Positions 23,474 through 31,582 of a stretch of 33,433 bases of DNA are shown piece after piece. The notes beneath the pieces were generated by a model. It was not told the DNA's origin, did no database searches, and saw only the letters and a list, made by a program, of their open reading frames with translations. The stretch spans positions 1-33,433 of the forward strand of contig NATV01000075.1 in assembly GCA_003094535.1 (NCBI GenBank), read 5' to 3'. The first letter of the stretch is position 1. Every line of letters begins with the position of its first letter. The DNA comes from a gamma proteobacterium symbiont of Ctena orbiculata. Lineage in GTDB: Bacteria; Pseudomonadota; Gammaproteobacteria; Chromatiales; Chromatiaceae. The position numbers and the translations under genes were made by a program.

Positions 23474-24694
23474 TCACATCGCAACCAGTGAATTCACACC
23501 CAGGATGGCTACCAGGATCGACATCACCACGCCGGCGATAATCAGTCCGAGCACCAGGATCATCACCGGTTCCACCAGGCTCAATGCCCGCTTGATCAGG
23601 GTCTGTGTCTCCTGATCGAGGATCTCGGCTGTCTGCATCAGCATCGGCTCCAACTGTCCCGACTCTTCACCCACCCGTATCATCTGCAGTGCAAAGGGCG
23701 GAAACTGCCCATGCTCGGTCAGTGGATCGGCAAGCCTTTGACCCGATTTGAGACGGCTCACGACATGATCCATGCCATCGGCGATGACATGATTGCTGAT
23801 AGTATCCTTCACGATCGCAACCGATCTGAGCAGGGGTACCCCGTTCTCGAGCAGGGTTCCCAGGGTTCGACAGAAACGCGCCGCCTCGACCTGCCTTATA
23901 ATCGGACCGATGATCGGCAGTCCAAGCAATCTTCCATGCCATCGTTTCGCAGTTGTCCGCCGACCCATCTGCCATTTGAAATAGATAACCAGCAAAAACA
24001 CCGCCAAGGCCAGGACCCATCCGTAATCCTGAAGAAATCCGGCGATGCTCATGGTTATGCGCGTCGACAGGGGCAGGGCCTGCCCCATGTCGCTGAATAG
24101 CTCGCTGAACTGCGGAATCACATAGGTCATCAGAATCAGAATCGATGAAATCGCGACAAACAGCAGGATCGCCGGGTAGATCAGTGCCGATATCAGCGTG
24201 CTGCGCACCTCCTTGGCGCGCTCCAGGTGGAGTGCCAGACGTGCCAGGACACTCTCCAGGGCGCCACCGGACTCTCCGGCCCGTACCATCTGGACATAGA
24301 AATTGTTGAACAACCCACCCTCTTTGGCCAAGGCATCGGCGAAGGAGTTGCCGCTTTTCAGACTGTCGCGGATACTGGTGAGGTGTTGGCTGAACAGGGT
24401 CGATTCACCCGCAATGGTCACCAGGATTGAAAGCGCGCCGTCAAGGGGTTGTCCCGATTTCAGCAGAGTGGAGAGCTCGCGGGTGAAGGAGGCTATCTGT
24501 TCCGCGGAGACCGACTTGCGCTGAAAGCTCCTGCGAGGCAGGTGCTTGCCCTTCTGCCGGTTCTCCTTGATCCGGATCGGTACCTGTCCCTTGAGATGGA
24601 TCTGGTTGACCGCATGATCCCGGCTGACCGCCTGCAGCTCCCCTTCAACCACCTCGCCATCCGAACCCACAGCCTTATAGAGGAACGAGGCCAT
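23474..24694 (-). CDS. gspF: GspF, type II secretion inner-membrane platform protein
   Basis: 406-aa polytopic protein with two T2SSF repeats: the first at about 70-195 (F-T-R-E-L-S-T-L-L-K-S-G-Q-P-L), the second at about 272-395 (F-C-R-T-L-G-T-L-L-E-N-G-V-P-L). TM helices lie near 170-190, 220-240 and 375-398. The L-L-x-x-G-x-P-L signature occurs in both halves. GspF forms the platform that contacts GspE and extracts pseudopilins from the membrane. It is separated from gspE by the inverted-repeat segment 24697-24802, unlike the rest of the operon, where gaps are small. Confidence 0.95.
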   Translation of the reverse strand: MASFLYKAVGSDGEVVEGELQAVSRDHAVNQIHLKGQVPIRIKENRQKGKHLPRRSFQRKSVSAEQIASFTRELSTLLKSGQPLDGALSILVTIAGESTLFSQHLTSIRDSLKSGNSFADALAKEGGLFNNFYVQMVRAGESGGALESVLARLALHLERAKEVRSTLISALIYPAILLFVAISSILILMTYVIPQFSELFSDMGQALPLSTRITMSIAGFLQDYGWVLALAVFLLVIYFKWQMGRRTTAKRWHGRLLGLPIIGPIIRQVEAARFCRTLGTLLENGVPLLRSVAIVKDTISNHVIADGMDHVVSRLKSGQRLADPLTEHGQFPPFALQMIRVGEESGQLEPMLMQTAEILDQETQTLIKRALSLVEPVMILVLGLIIAGVVMSILVAILGVNSLVAM

Positions 24695-24696
24695 GC

Positions 24697-24756
24697 CTAA
24701 CCCGCATTTCTCATAAACGTCTTATCTTGAGAGGAAATCATCTGTTTACGATTCAT
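24697..24756 (-). CDS. Possible 19-codon ORF between gspE and gspF
   Basis: A minus-strand ATG at 24756, preceded by AGGA seven bases upstream, opens a frame of 19 codons beginning M-N-R-K-Q-M-I-S-S. It ends with TAG two bases before the gspF ATG. The stop/start proximity would allow translational coupling into gspF, whose own ribosome-binding site is poor. It lies wholly inside the inverted-repeat segment, so it may be an accident of that element. No similarity recognised. Confidence 0.25.
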   Translation of the reverse strand: MNRKQMISSQDKTFMRNAG

Positions 24757-24802
24757 GATTTTTCCTGTTAGTAGGGTCCGCCTGACGAGAAATGCGGGTT
24801 AG
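24697..24802. repeat. 106-bp segment bounded by a perfect 16-bp inverted repeat (possible MITE)
   Basis: Bases 24697-24712 (CTAACCCGCATTTCTC) are the exact reverse complement of 24787-24802, with 74 bp between. The right arm contains the gspE stop codon and the left arm ends 2 bp before the gspF ATG, so the element fills the whole gspE/gspF gap. TA dinucleotides lie just inside the outer CT/AG of both arms, compatible with a TA target duplication around a shorter 13-bp terminal repeat. A MITE-like element of an IS630/mariner-type transposase, or a repetitive hairpin sequence, is the likeliest explanation; a large mRNA stem is the alternative. Confidence 0.55.
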
Positions 24803-26547
24803 CTCTCCTGAGTGACTCGCAGCACCTCTTCTAGGGTGGTGATACCCTGCATCACCTTTTGCAGGCCATCCTCATACATCGACCGAGCGCCCTCGCTTTT
24901 TGCACAGGCGGCCAATGCATTCTTGTCCTTGCCCTGCAGGATCAGTGAGCGTAGACCCTCGGAGAGCTCGATCATCTCGATGATGGCGCTGCGGCCACGA
25001 TAACCGCTGCCGCTGCAGTGTTCGCAGCCTACGGCTTTAAACAGGGTTGCGGGGCCGGGAAACGGATCGAATCGGGCCGCTATCTCAGGCGCTGGATGGT
25101 AGGGTGACTTGCACTCGGGGCAGAGTTTTCTCACCAGGCGTTGGGCGACCACGGCATTCACCGTCGAGGTAAGGAGGAATGCCTCTATGCCCATGTCAAG
25201 AAAGCGGGTGATGCTGCCTGCCGCATCGTTGGTATGGAGTGAAGAGAGTACCAGGTGGCCGGTGAGCGCTGACTGCACTGCGATCTGGGCGGTCTCCTGA
25301 TCACGTATCTCGCCAATCATGATGATGTCCGGGTCCTGTCTCACGATGGAACGCAGCGCTGAACTGAAATCGAGACCGATGCTCGGCTTGACCTGAATCT
25401 GATTGACCCCTTCGATGTTGTACTCCACCGGGTCCTCGACGGTGAGTATCTTGTGCTCCGGCCGATTGAGGTAGTTGAGTGCGGCGTAGAGCGAGGTTGT
25501 CTTACCGCTGCCGGTGGGTCCGGTCACCACCACGATACCGTGGGGACGGTCGAGTATCTGCAGCAGCCGCGCCTCGATCGTGCGGTCAAAACCGAGGCTG
25601 GCAAAATCGAGATTGACATGATCCCGCTGCAACAATCTGAGCACCATGCTCTCGCCGTGCAGGGTCGGTACCGTGGAGACGCGCATATCGAGGGTGGATC
25701 CGTGCACCCTGATCTTGAAGCGGCCATCCTGGGGCAGCCGGCGCTCGGCGATGTTGAGGTTTGCCATGATCTTGATGCGTGAAATCAGCGCCGGGGCGAG
25801 ATTGACCGTGGGTGTCTCGGTCTCACGCAACAGTCCGTCGACCCGGTAACGAACCTTCAGACTGTGTTCAAAAGGCTCGATATGGATATCCGACGCCTTG
25901 GTGCTGACCGCCCGCTGGATGATCTGGTTGACCATCTTGATGACGGGTGCTTCACTGGCCAGTTCCTTGAGCTGCTCCACATCATCGAGCAGCAGCTGAT
26001 GTTCCATGCCCGCGTCATCTTCACCCTCCTCTTTCATCAGATCGCTGAACAGGGCCTGGATCACCTCGTCGATCTCGGAGGCGATACCGACCGCCAGCCT
26101 GATCTGCTTGCCGCTGATCAGCTCCAGGGCTTCAATAACGTAGCGATCGGTGGGATCGACCATGATCGCCACCAGGTGATCCTCCTGCTCTTCATAGACC
26201 ACCAGGCGGTGTTGTTTGAGGAAATTGGTGGAGATGTTCTCACTGATGTGTGAAAGGTCGGGATAGGCCTTTTGTTCGATGACCGGGACCTTGCAGAGGG
26301 TTGCCAGGCTGGTGGCAAGATCCCGGTCCGAGATCAGTCCCAGCTGTAACAGAATGGTGCCGATGGACTGATCGCTCTGCTGGGTCTCCTTGAGACGAAC
26401 CGCGCGTTCGGCATCGACGGCGTTGAGCCGCCCTCCCTCCACCAGGGAGACGCAGAGTGGATACTCGCCGTAGCTAAATGCGCCTGTATCCTCCCCAGGA
26501 GAGGGATTCCCCCTGGCAATCTGGCTAATCTCCTGTCTCACACGCAT
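24799..26547 (-). CDS. gspE: GspE, type II secretion ATPase
   Basis: 582-aa cytoplasmic hexameric ATPase that drives pseudopilus growth. The N-terminal domain (about 25-190) is a MshEN/GspE-N type, including Q-S-D-Q-S-I-G-T-I-L-L-Q-L-G. The core has Walker A G-P-T-G-S-G-K-T-T with Lys349, then an Asp box, Walker B with G-E-I-R-D-Q-E-T-A, and a His box. The zinc module has Cys476/479 and Cys508/511. The last codons (E-S-stop) abut the inverted repeat segment, so the extreme C-terminus may have been reset by that insertion. PilB and MshE are relatives, but the gsp neighbours decide. Confidence 0.95.
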   Translation of the reverse strand: MRVRQEISQIARGNPSPGEDTGAFSYGEYPLCVSLVEGGRLNAVDAERAVRLKETQQSDQSIGTILLQLGLISDRDLATSLATLCKVPVIEQKAYPDLSHISENISTNFLKQHRLVVYEEQEDHLVAIMVDPTDRYVIEALELISGKQIRLAVGIASEIDEVIQALFSDLMKEEGEDDAGMEHQLLLDDVEQLKELASEAPVIKMVNQIIQRAVSTKASDIHIEPFEHSLKVRYRVDGLLRETETPTVNLAPALISRIKIMANLNIAERRLPQDGRFKIRVHGSTLDMRVSTVPTLHGESMVLRLLQRDHVNLDFASLGFDRTIEARLLQILDRPHGIVVVTGPTGSGKTTSLYAALNYLNRPEHKILTVEDPVEYNIEGVNQIQVKPSIGLDFSSALRSIVRQDPDIIMIGEIRDQETAQIAVQSALTGHLVLSSLHTNDAAGSITRFLDMGIEAFLLTSTVNAVVAQRLVRKLCPECKSPYHPAPEIAARFDPFPGPATLFKAVGCEHCSGSGYRGRSAIIEMIELSEGLRSLILQGKDKNALAACAKSEGARSMYEDGLQKVMQGITTLEEVLRVTQES

Positions 26548-26645
26548 GACCTCTCAGGTGACTGGCCGGACTCTATTTGCTTGGAAAACAAAACAAAAAC
26601 ACTACTGATCGCTCACAACCCAAATTCGAGTCCAGAATGCTAAGT

Positions 26646-28877
26646 CTATCGCTTACTGGATGCCCGACGCCTTTGAAAGTCGTCATGAAACAGCGTGGCG
26701 TCGCGGATCTTTTCTCTCAGTTCCTGAGATATATCGTAGGCCTCTTGTGGGTTGCGTACCACCTTTGGTGTCAATGTCACGATCAACTCTGTACGGCTCA
26801 CATCCTTGGTGGTGCTGCCAAACAGATTGCCGACGAGGGGAAGATGCATCAGGCCCGGGATCCCCGTTTTGCCGCCCGTGCTGCTTTCGCGGATCAAGCC
26901 GCCAAGCACCACAGTCTGACCGTCGTGAACGATCACTGTGCTCTCGATGGTGCGCTGGGAAATGGAGACATTGCCGCCGCCCCCAACTGCGGGAGCGGTA
27001 CCCGGGGTACTCACCTCCTGGCTGATCTCGAGGGTGACCATCCCCCCTTCATTGATGCGTGGCGTTACCTGCAACAGGGTACCCGTATCACGGAACTGGA
27101 CTTCGGAGACGATCGGCGCATCGGGATCGGTGGTACTCTGCGCCGAGCGGGTCACGATGGGAATCTGATCGCCGACACGGAATCTCGCCGTTTGATTGTC
27201 GATGACCATAATCTGGGGCGCCGACAGAAACTTCACCGACGATTCAGTCTCCAGGATATCGAAGAAGACCTTCAGGTCATTGGCGGTGTTGAACAGCCCA
27301 AGGGCAAAACCATCGCCACCCGAAACACTGTCAGGCAGGTTGCCCAATGCTCCCTGATAAGGGCGGCCGCTTCCCGTGGTGCCGTTAAAGAACCAGCGCA
27401 CGCCATAGCTGAGATTGTCACTGAGTTGCACCTCGGCGATGGTCGCCTCGATGAGTGCCTGTTTGGGTGACACGTCCAGGCGGCTTATGGTTGCCTTGAT
27501 CTTCTGATAATTCAGCGGGCTCGCCATGACCAAAATGGCATTGTTGTCGGGATCGGCGATGATTGTCGCGGTGGTGTCCAACTCGGCGCGAGAGACCGCT
27601 GTGGACAAACCGGCTCTCTTAACGGCGGCACCTGCGGCTGCCGGCTGTTCTTTTGCCAGCGCAGCCTTACTGTCGGCATTGCTGTTTTTCAGATCGATAC
27701 CGGTGGCAATGGGGGAGCGAACGTTTGAGCGCAACAGGGGATCTTTGCTGCCCAATGGGCCTGAATAGGTCGGCGCGGAGACTTCGTTGCCGAAAATATT
27801 TTGCAGGATAGCGGCAATATTCTCTGCTTTGCCATTTTTCAGATGGTACACGTAGAGTCTGCGGTCCAGGGACTTGTCGCTGCCCTGGTCAAACTGGCTC
27901 ACAAGTCTGCGCACATCTTTGATATACCTGGGCTGTTGGCTGATCACCATCACCGAGTTGAGTCTATCGATGGGGATCAGCTTGATCATCCCCGCCAGGG
28001 GAGAGTTTTCGCTTGATCCGATAAGATGCTTTAGCTCTCCGGTAATGGTTTTTGCATCCGTGGCCTTGAGGGGGATCAGTGCAAACGACATTCCGCTGAG
28101 CCAATCGACATCAAACATTTCGATGGTGCGCAGCATATTGTTGATCTTCTGGAAGGAACCGGTGATGATCAACAAATTCCTGGCGCTGTCGACACGAATC
28201 TGTTCCGATGGCGATGCGACGCTCTCCAAGACCTTCTTCATCTCGGCGGCAGTGATATACTTCAACGGTACTATCTGTACGCCCTGCCCCGCTTTCATTC
28301 TCGCCTTGCCCTGGCCAACCGAGGGATTGAGCGCCATATCCTTCAGCTCTGTTGCGGGCAGGATCTTATAGAGCGCGCCGTTTCGCACCATCACTGCGCC
28401 GTTCATCTGCAAAATGTTTTCAAGAATCGGTAAAACCGCCTCGGTACTGACCGGGTAGGTGGTATGAATTGTCACGTTACCCTGTACCTTGTCATCGATC
28501 AGGTAGTTTTCTCTCAGAATCTCCTCAAAGATGACCTTGACCACTTCGCGCAGATCCACTCCTTCGAAGTTGAGTGTGATATCGCCGCGAGCCGGTTGCG
28601 CTGTTTTACTGCTCGTCTGCTGCTGCTTGAGAAACTTCCCGCTTCCCTCGCGCATAAAGAATTCGGGCTCCGCTGCAGTCTGCTCAGAGAGCACCAGTTC
28701 CCCATCGCCGTAGGCCTTTGGAGGAGCTGCCTGGTGACTCTCAGCCTGATCGGGAGTTATGATTCTGCTGCTCTTTGCCGGCTGTTCGATTCCGGGTTGC
28801 TGGGCACAGGATGCCAACAGTAGAGTGAGCACCAATGGCGACAATCTGGTCAGCAGGTTAAATTGTCTCTTACTCAT
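26646..28877 (-). CDS. gspD: GspD, type II secretion secretin with a lipoprotein signal
   Basis: 743-aa outer-membrane secretin, the exit channel. The N-terminus is a lipoprotein signal peptide: basic start, hydrophobic core and a L-A-S-C lipobox with Cys24, followed by Ala at +2 (no inner-membrane retention Asp). N0 lies at about 95-165 (I-T-L-N-F-E-G-V-D-L-R-E-V-V-K-V), followed by N1-N3 domains, the secretin core and R-T-E-L-I-V-T-L-T-P-K-V-V near the C-terminus. ATG 28877 is chosen because it starts the signal peptide and has GGA upstream; a frame to 28916 would bury it. Secretins with their own lipid anchor can be self-piloting, so no separate GspS pilotin may be needed. Confidence 0.94.
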   Translation of the reverse strand: MSKRQFNLLTRLSPLVLTLLLASCAQQPGIEQPAKSSRIITPDQAESHQAAPPKAYGDGELVLSEQTAAEPEFFMREGSGKFLKQQQTSSKTAQPARGDITLNFEGVDLREVVKVIFEEILRENYLIDDKVQGNVTIHTTYPVSTEAVLPILENILQMNGAVMVRNGALYKILPATELKDMALNPSVGQGKARMKAGQGVQIVPLKYITAAEMKKVLESVASPSEQIRVDSARNLLIITGSFQKINNMLRTIEMFDVDWLSGMSFALIPLKATDAKTITGELKHLIGSSENSPLAGMIKLIPIDRLNSVMVISQQPRYIKDVRRLVSQFDQGSDKSLDRRLYVYHLKNGKAENIAAILQNIFGNEVSAPTYSGPLGSKDPLLRSNVRSPIATGIDLKNSNADSKAALAKEQPAAAGAAVKRAGLSTAVSRAELDTTATIIADPDNNAILVMASPLNYQKIKATISRLDVSPKQALIEATIAEVQLSDNLSYGVRWFFNGTTGSGRPYQGALGNLPDSVSGGDGFALGLFNTANDLKVFFDILETESSVKFLSAPQIMVIDNQTARFRVGDQIPIVTRSAQSTTDPDAPIVSEVQFRDTGTLLQVTPRINEGGMVTLEISQEVSTPGTAPAVGGGGNVSISQRTIESTVIVHDGQTVVLGGLIRESSTGGKTGIPGLMHLPLVGNLFGSTTKDVSRTELIVTLTPKVVRNPQEAYDISQELREKIRDATLFHDDFQRRRASSKR

Positions 28878-29406
28878 CAGATTTCCGATAACTCCCAAAG
28901 CTCCATAGCCTAGCACTCAGCACGATGCTAACATGGCACCATACAATCACAGCAGATTTAACAAAGTAAAGAGATTGATGGGATGGTGTATTTATTGATG
29001 GGGTAATACCATACCTTTGGTGCATATTTACCCTACCTTGCAGTCTACTGTTTCTATCCTCCTCTTGCTCCATTGCTTCTTCAGGCATCAGAAAAATCGA
29101 AAACCAGCTATACAATCAATACCTTATCGTACACTTCAGTGCTTGTTTAAAGTCCCGGGGCGGATTCAATCTCTGCCATTGATGCGAACAAACACATGTG
29201 TACAACGGGATATAACACGCATTACTCAACCAGGTCTTGGGATAAATTGATTAACCAATTGATTTTTTTAGTACTTTATACCGCATGGATCAGAATTAAA
29301 AACTTCTTCGGATGCCATATATTGTGGTTGAAACGGCTTATCACGGCCGGAAAATGAAGATACGAACCCGATGGCCCCAGAGCATGCCTGATGTGTTGCC
29401 CTGATT
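28878..29406. other. 529-bp intergenic region between the sensor kinase and gspD
   Basis: No convincing gene. It should hold the gsp operon promoter, but I see only weak matches (for instance TTGTTA and TATGGT with a 15-bp spacer, 28938-28964, minus strand). A 10-bp palindrome, ACACATGTGT, lies at 29192-29201. A direct repeat, AATTGATT, is at 29245-29252 and 29257-29264; the intervening bases make an imperfect palindrome. No clear rho-independent terminator follows the kinase gene. The base composition is noticeably AT-richer than the flanking gsp genes. Confidence 0.5.
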
Positions 29407-30795
29407 TCAAAACACCCAGACGGACTTCACTTCAATAATGTTGTTATATCTGGGTCTAGTGGTGAATTCTCCACCCGAGAGAATCGTTCTCTCCTTCATC
29501 AATTGAAAATAGTCCGGCATGCTATCGTTATACATAGCATTGATCCTGTCACTGGCCAGCACCGCCCGCATACAGAGTCCGCCATCAATCCGCTCATAGT
29601 TCAGGCGCAGCGTTCCTGTCATTTGTTGATCGAAACAGATCGCATGCAATATATCTTTGGCCAGACGATAAAAAATCGCCTTGCGTTCCGATGAGATATC
29701 CTCCTCCTTGAGGAGGAAGTTGATCTCGATTTCAAGTCCGGTGGCCACGGTATGACATTCCGATACCAATGAATTCAATGCCGACTTGAGACCGAAATCG
29801 TCAAGGCTGGGTGGACGCAAATCCATTGCCACCGCCCTGATTTTATGCGCCGCTTGCTGCAACATGGGCACGATCTCATTAGAGATTTGGTTGGTATCGC
29901 TCTCTTTCTCCTGCTGACTTATGGACAGAATGTATTTTTCCAGCTGCATTTTGACACCGGAAAGGGTCTGCACCACATCCTCATGCAAGTCAAAGGCAAT
30001 GCGCTTCTTCTCATCTTCCTGGGCGTTAATCATCTTCGCAGTGAGAAACTCCAGCATCACCTTTTTTTCTCTGGTGATGCGGTGTTGATCTTCGATAATC
30101 CGTTCGGAGCGTTTGATGTGCATAAGCAGAAACATATAGAGAGTCAGCATTAACAACAGTGTGGTCATCATGAGGATGATAATTGTCCTCATCGCGTGAC
30201 TGATATATCCACTGATGTCGTAATAGATCTCCATTACACCCAGTACCGGGGTATTCTCGTTTACCCGTATCGGTACATAGGTCTGCACCAGATTGACATC
30301 CCGGTTGTTGGTGTTGAATAGGCTGAAACTGTCTCGATAGTTTAATACTGTTCTCGGATTGCCAGCCAATGCGGATATAAAACCGTCGTTACCCTCTTCT
30401 TCTTCGTCGTAGACATCTGATCTGGTAGAGTAAGCTACCCGCCCTGTAGTATCGTACAGCTTGATCCTATCGACATTGGTGTCCCTGATCATTTTCTGCA
30501 TGGCACGTTCAAGCATCGGTTCGAACGGCATCTCGCCGGGTTTTCTCTTGTTTAGCTTGAGAAGATTCAGGAAGGTTACAAAGTGATCGTTGAGCGCATA
30601 CTCTGTGGCTATGGTCAGCGATTCGTTACTCGTTTTTGCGGATTCCTGGATGATGCGCGAAGTTTCGTAGCGAAAAAGAAACAGGATGACGAAGGCAATC
30701 AAGATGATTGCGACAAAACTAGTGATGCCATAGCGTTTTGCAAGCTGATAGTCGGGGCTGTAGCTGTTGGTATGGCCTTGTTTATAATTATCCAC
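29407..30795 (-). CDS. NarX-type membrane sensor kinase with a degenerate ATPase domain
   Basis: 462 aa from the GTG at 30795 (a TTG at 30861 would add 22 residues; no early ATG exists). TM1 is at about 25-45. A ~140-residue periplasmic sensor follows (D-R-I-K-L-Y-D-T-T-G-R-V-A-Y, dCache/PAS-like), then TM2 at about 195-220. A HisKA_3-type dimerisation helix carries the phospho-acceptor His271 in F-D-L-H-E-D-V-V-Q, followed by R-P-P-S-L-D-D-F-G-L. The expected N-box (E-x-x-x-N), D-x-G-x-G and G-L-x-G-M boxes are not recognisable: the region reads A-K-D-I-L-H-A-I-C-F-D and ends K-E-R-T-I-L-S-G-G. It probably cannot bind ATP normally. It may work with the intact kinase at 32235-33089. Confidence 0.8.
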   Translation of the reverse strand: MDNYKQGHTNSYSPDYQLAKRYGITSFVAIILIAFVILFLFRYETSRIIQESAKTSNESLTIATEYALNDHFVTFLNLLKLNKRKPGEMPFEPMLERAMQKMIRDTNVDRIKLYDTTGRVAYSTRSDVYDEEEEGNDGFISALAGNPRTVLNYRDSFSLFNTNNRDVNLVQTYVPIRVNENTPVLGVMEIYYDISGYISHAMRTIIILMMTTLLLMLTLYMFLLMHIKRSERIIEDQHRITREKKVMLEFLTAKMINAQEDEKKRIAFDLHEDVVQTLSGVKMQLEKYILSISQQEKESDTNQISNEIVPMLQQAAHKIRAVAMDLRPPSLDDFGLKSALNSLVSECHTVATGLEIEINFLLKEEDISSERKAIFYRLAKDILHAICFDQQMTGTLRLNYERIDGGLCMRAVLASDRINAMYNDSMPDYFQLMKERTILSGGEFTTRPRYNNIIEVKSVWVF

Positions 30796-31025
30796 TGCTT
30801 CTACCGTCAAAAAAATGCGAAGAGAGCCTGTTCCAAAATCCTGGCGTAAGGGACCATCCAATCTGTCAGATTCCTTAACCCTCCATCAGTATCTACACTT
30901 GCGATGTAGTATCCCATGGATTCAAAACAATGATCAGGCGCCGCACTAACCCTTGGATCGGTAGTAGTATAGGGCAGATCATCCATCATGTGTTCGATTT
31001 TTTCAAAAAGACTCGCGATCAATAT

Positions 31026-31048
31026 TGTTGTGACACTACTTCACAACA
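31026..31048. promoter_or_regulatory. 8-bp inverted repeat TGTTGTGA-N7-TCACAACA
   Basis: Perfect arms at 31026-31033 and 31041-31048 with a 7-bp spacer. The core TGTGA/TCACA resembles a CRP site, but CRP needs a 6-bp spacer, so assignment to CRP is not supported. It lies 37-60 bp upstream of the first ATG of the 71-codon frame on the minus strand. Candidate operator for an unknown dimeric regulator. Confidence 0.4.
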
Positions 31049-31247
31049 TCTCCTGCCGCTTCTGGCTCAATATCAGGTGAAAGCCCGACTCTCTTTCGCA
31101 CTGCCGTCATCCGGCTCACTGCTGATCTGCAGCATCGATTCCTGAATGGTTGCCCCGAAAGATTGAGTGTGACCAAGGCGCCGGACTTGGATCAGCATGA
31201 CCTGTATCAGCCCTTCGACAGGAAGCGTCAAAAAAATGATATGGTTT

Positions 31248-31266
31248 CACTTATGGATTATAAGTG
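31248..31266 (-). promoter_or_regulatory. Inverted repeat containing a consensus -10 box for the minus-strand kinase
   Basis: CACTTAT (31248-31254) and ATAAGTG (31260-31266) are perfect inverted repeats with a 5-bp spacer. On the minus strand the region reads TATAAT exactly at 31257-31262, an ideal -10 box, although its -35 (TTTTTA at 17 bp) is poor and the flank is A/T-rich. Overlap of operator-like arms with a -10 box suggests a regulated promoter for the kinase transcript, with a long leader. On the plus strand the hairpin is followed by seven T, so it could also work as a terminator. Confidence 0.4.
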
Positions 31267-31475
31267 CTTTATTTTTTTATAAAAAATAGAGTTGGGAAGC
31301 AAAGGATATCGAATTCTCAAGTTTATTTACAGCCTGGCTGCCCTGCCCAGGATAAAGGAAGAAAATGTTGCTGCACTTCTTGTGGCGGCTTCCCCGGGGC
31401 TGATTAATTGTCTTTTTGTGTCATCGTGCGTTACTCTTATATTCGAACCTGGCTTGTGGAATAGACGGTTGAACA

Positions 31476-31503
31476 TTGCATCTCATTCAATCGCACCTAT
31501 ATT
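31476..31503 (+). promoter_or_regulatory. Candidate promoter of the response regulator gene
   Basis: TTGCAT (31476-31481), a 16-bp spacer and TATATT (31498-31503) are followed by about 75 nt to the ATG at 31583. The -10 box is good (5/6) and the -35 box modest (3/6). Confidence 0.35.
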
Positions 31504-31582
31504 CAGATGAAATCGACAATAAAGCTGCAATGCGTTCCAGCATCCGTACCCAATACCTTTCATAGACAGCATTCGGGTGACC

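Larger units (their letters stand above)
30796..31582. other. 787-bp regulatory region between divergent kinase and regulator genes
   Basis: No gene is strongly supported. A minus-strand frame of up to 71 codons (30807-31022, TTG start; ATG starts at 30989/30986) ends 12 bp before the kinase GTG and could be a small upstream gene, but it has no good ribosome-binding site and no recognised similarity. The region also holds an 8-bp inverted repeat (31026-31048), a hairpin with a perfect minus-strand -10 box (31248-31266) and a plausible promoter for the response regulator (31476-31503). A plus-strand frame at 31292-31510 looks spurious. Confidence 0.5.

Noticed and set aside
28870-29115. 81-codon minus-strand frame upstream of gspD
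   Set aside because: It overlaps the gspD start region, lacks a good ribosome-binding site and shows no recognisable domain; more likely part of the gspD leader.
30807-31022. 71-codon minus-strand frame just before the membrane kinase
   Set aside because: TTG start, no Shine-Dalgarno sequence before the internal ATGs and no similarity known to me. Mentioned in the intergenic entry but not called as a gene.
31029-31045. CRP-binding site TGTGA...TCACA
   Set aside because: The spacer is 7 bp instead of the obligatory 6, so it is recorded only as an inverted repeat of unknown use.
31292-31510. 72-codon plus-strand frame before the response regulator
   Set aside because: It spans the predicted promoter of the regulator, has no ribosome-binding site and no recognisable similarity.
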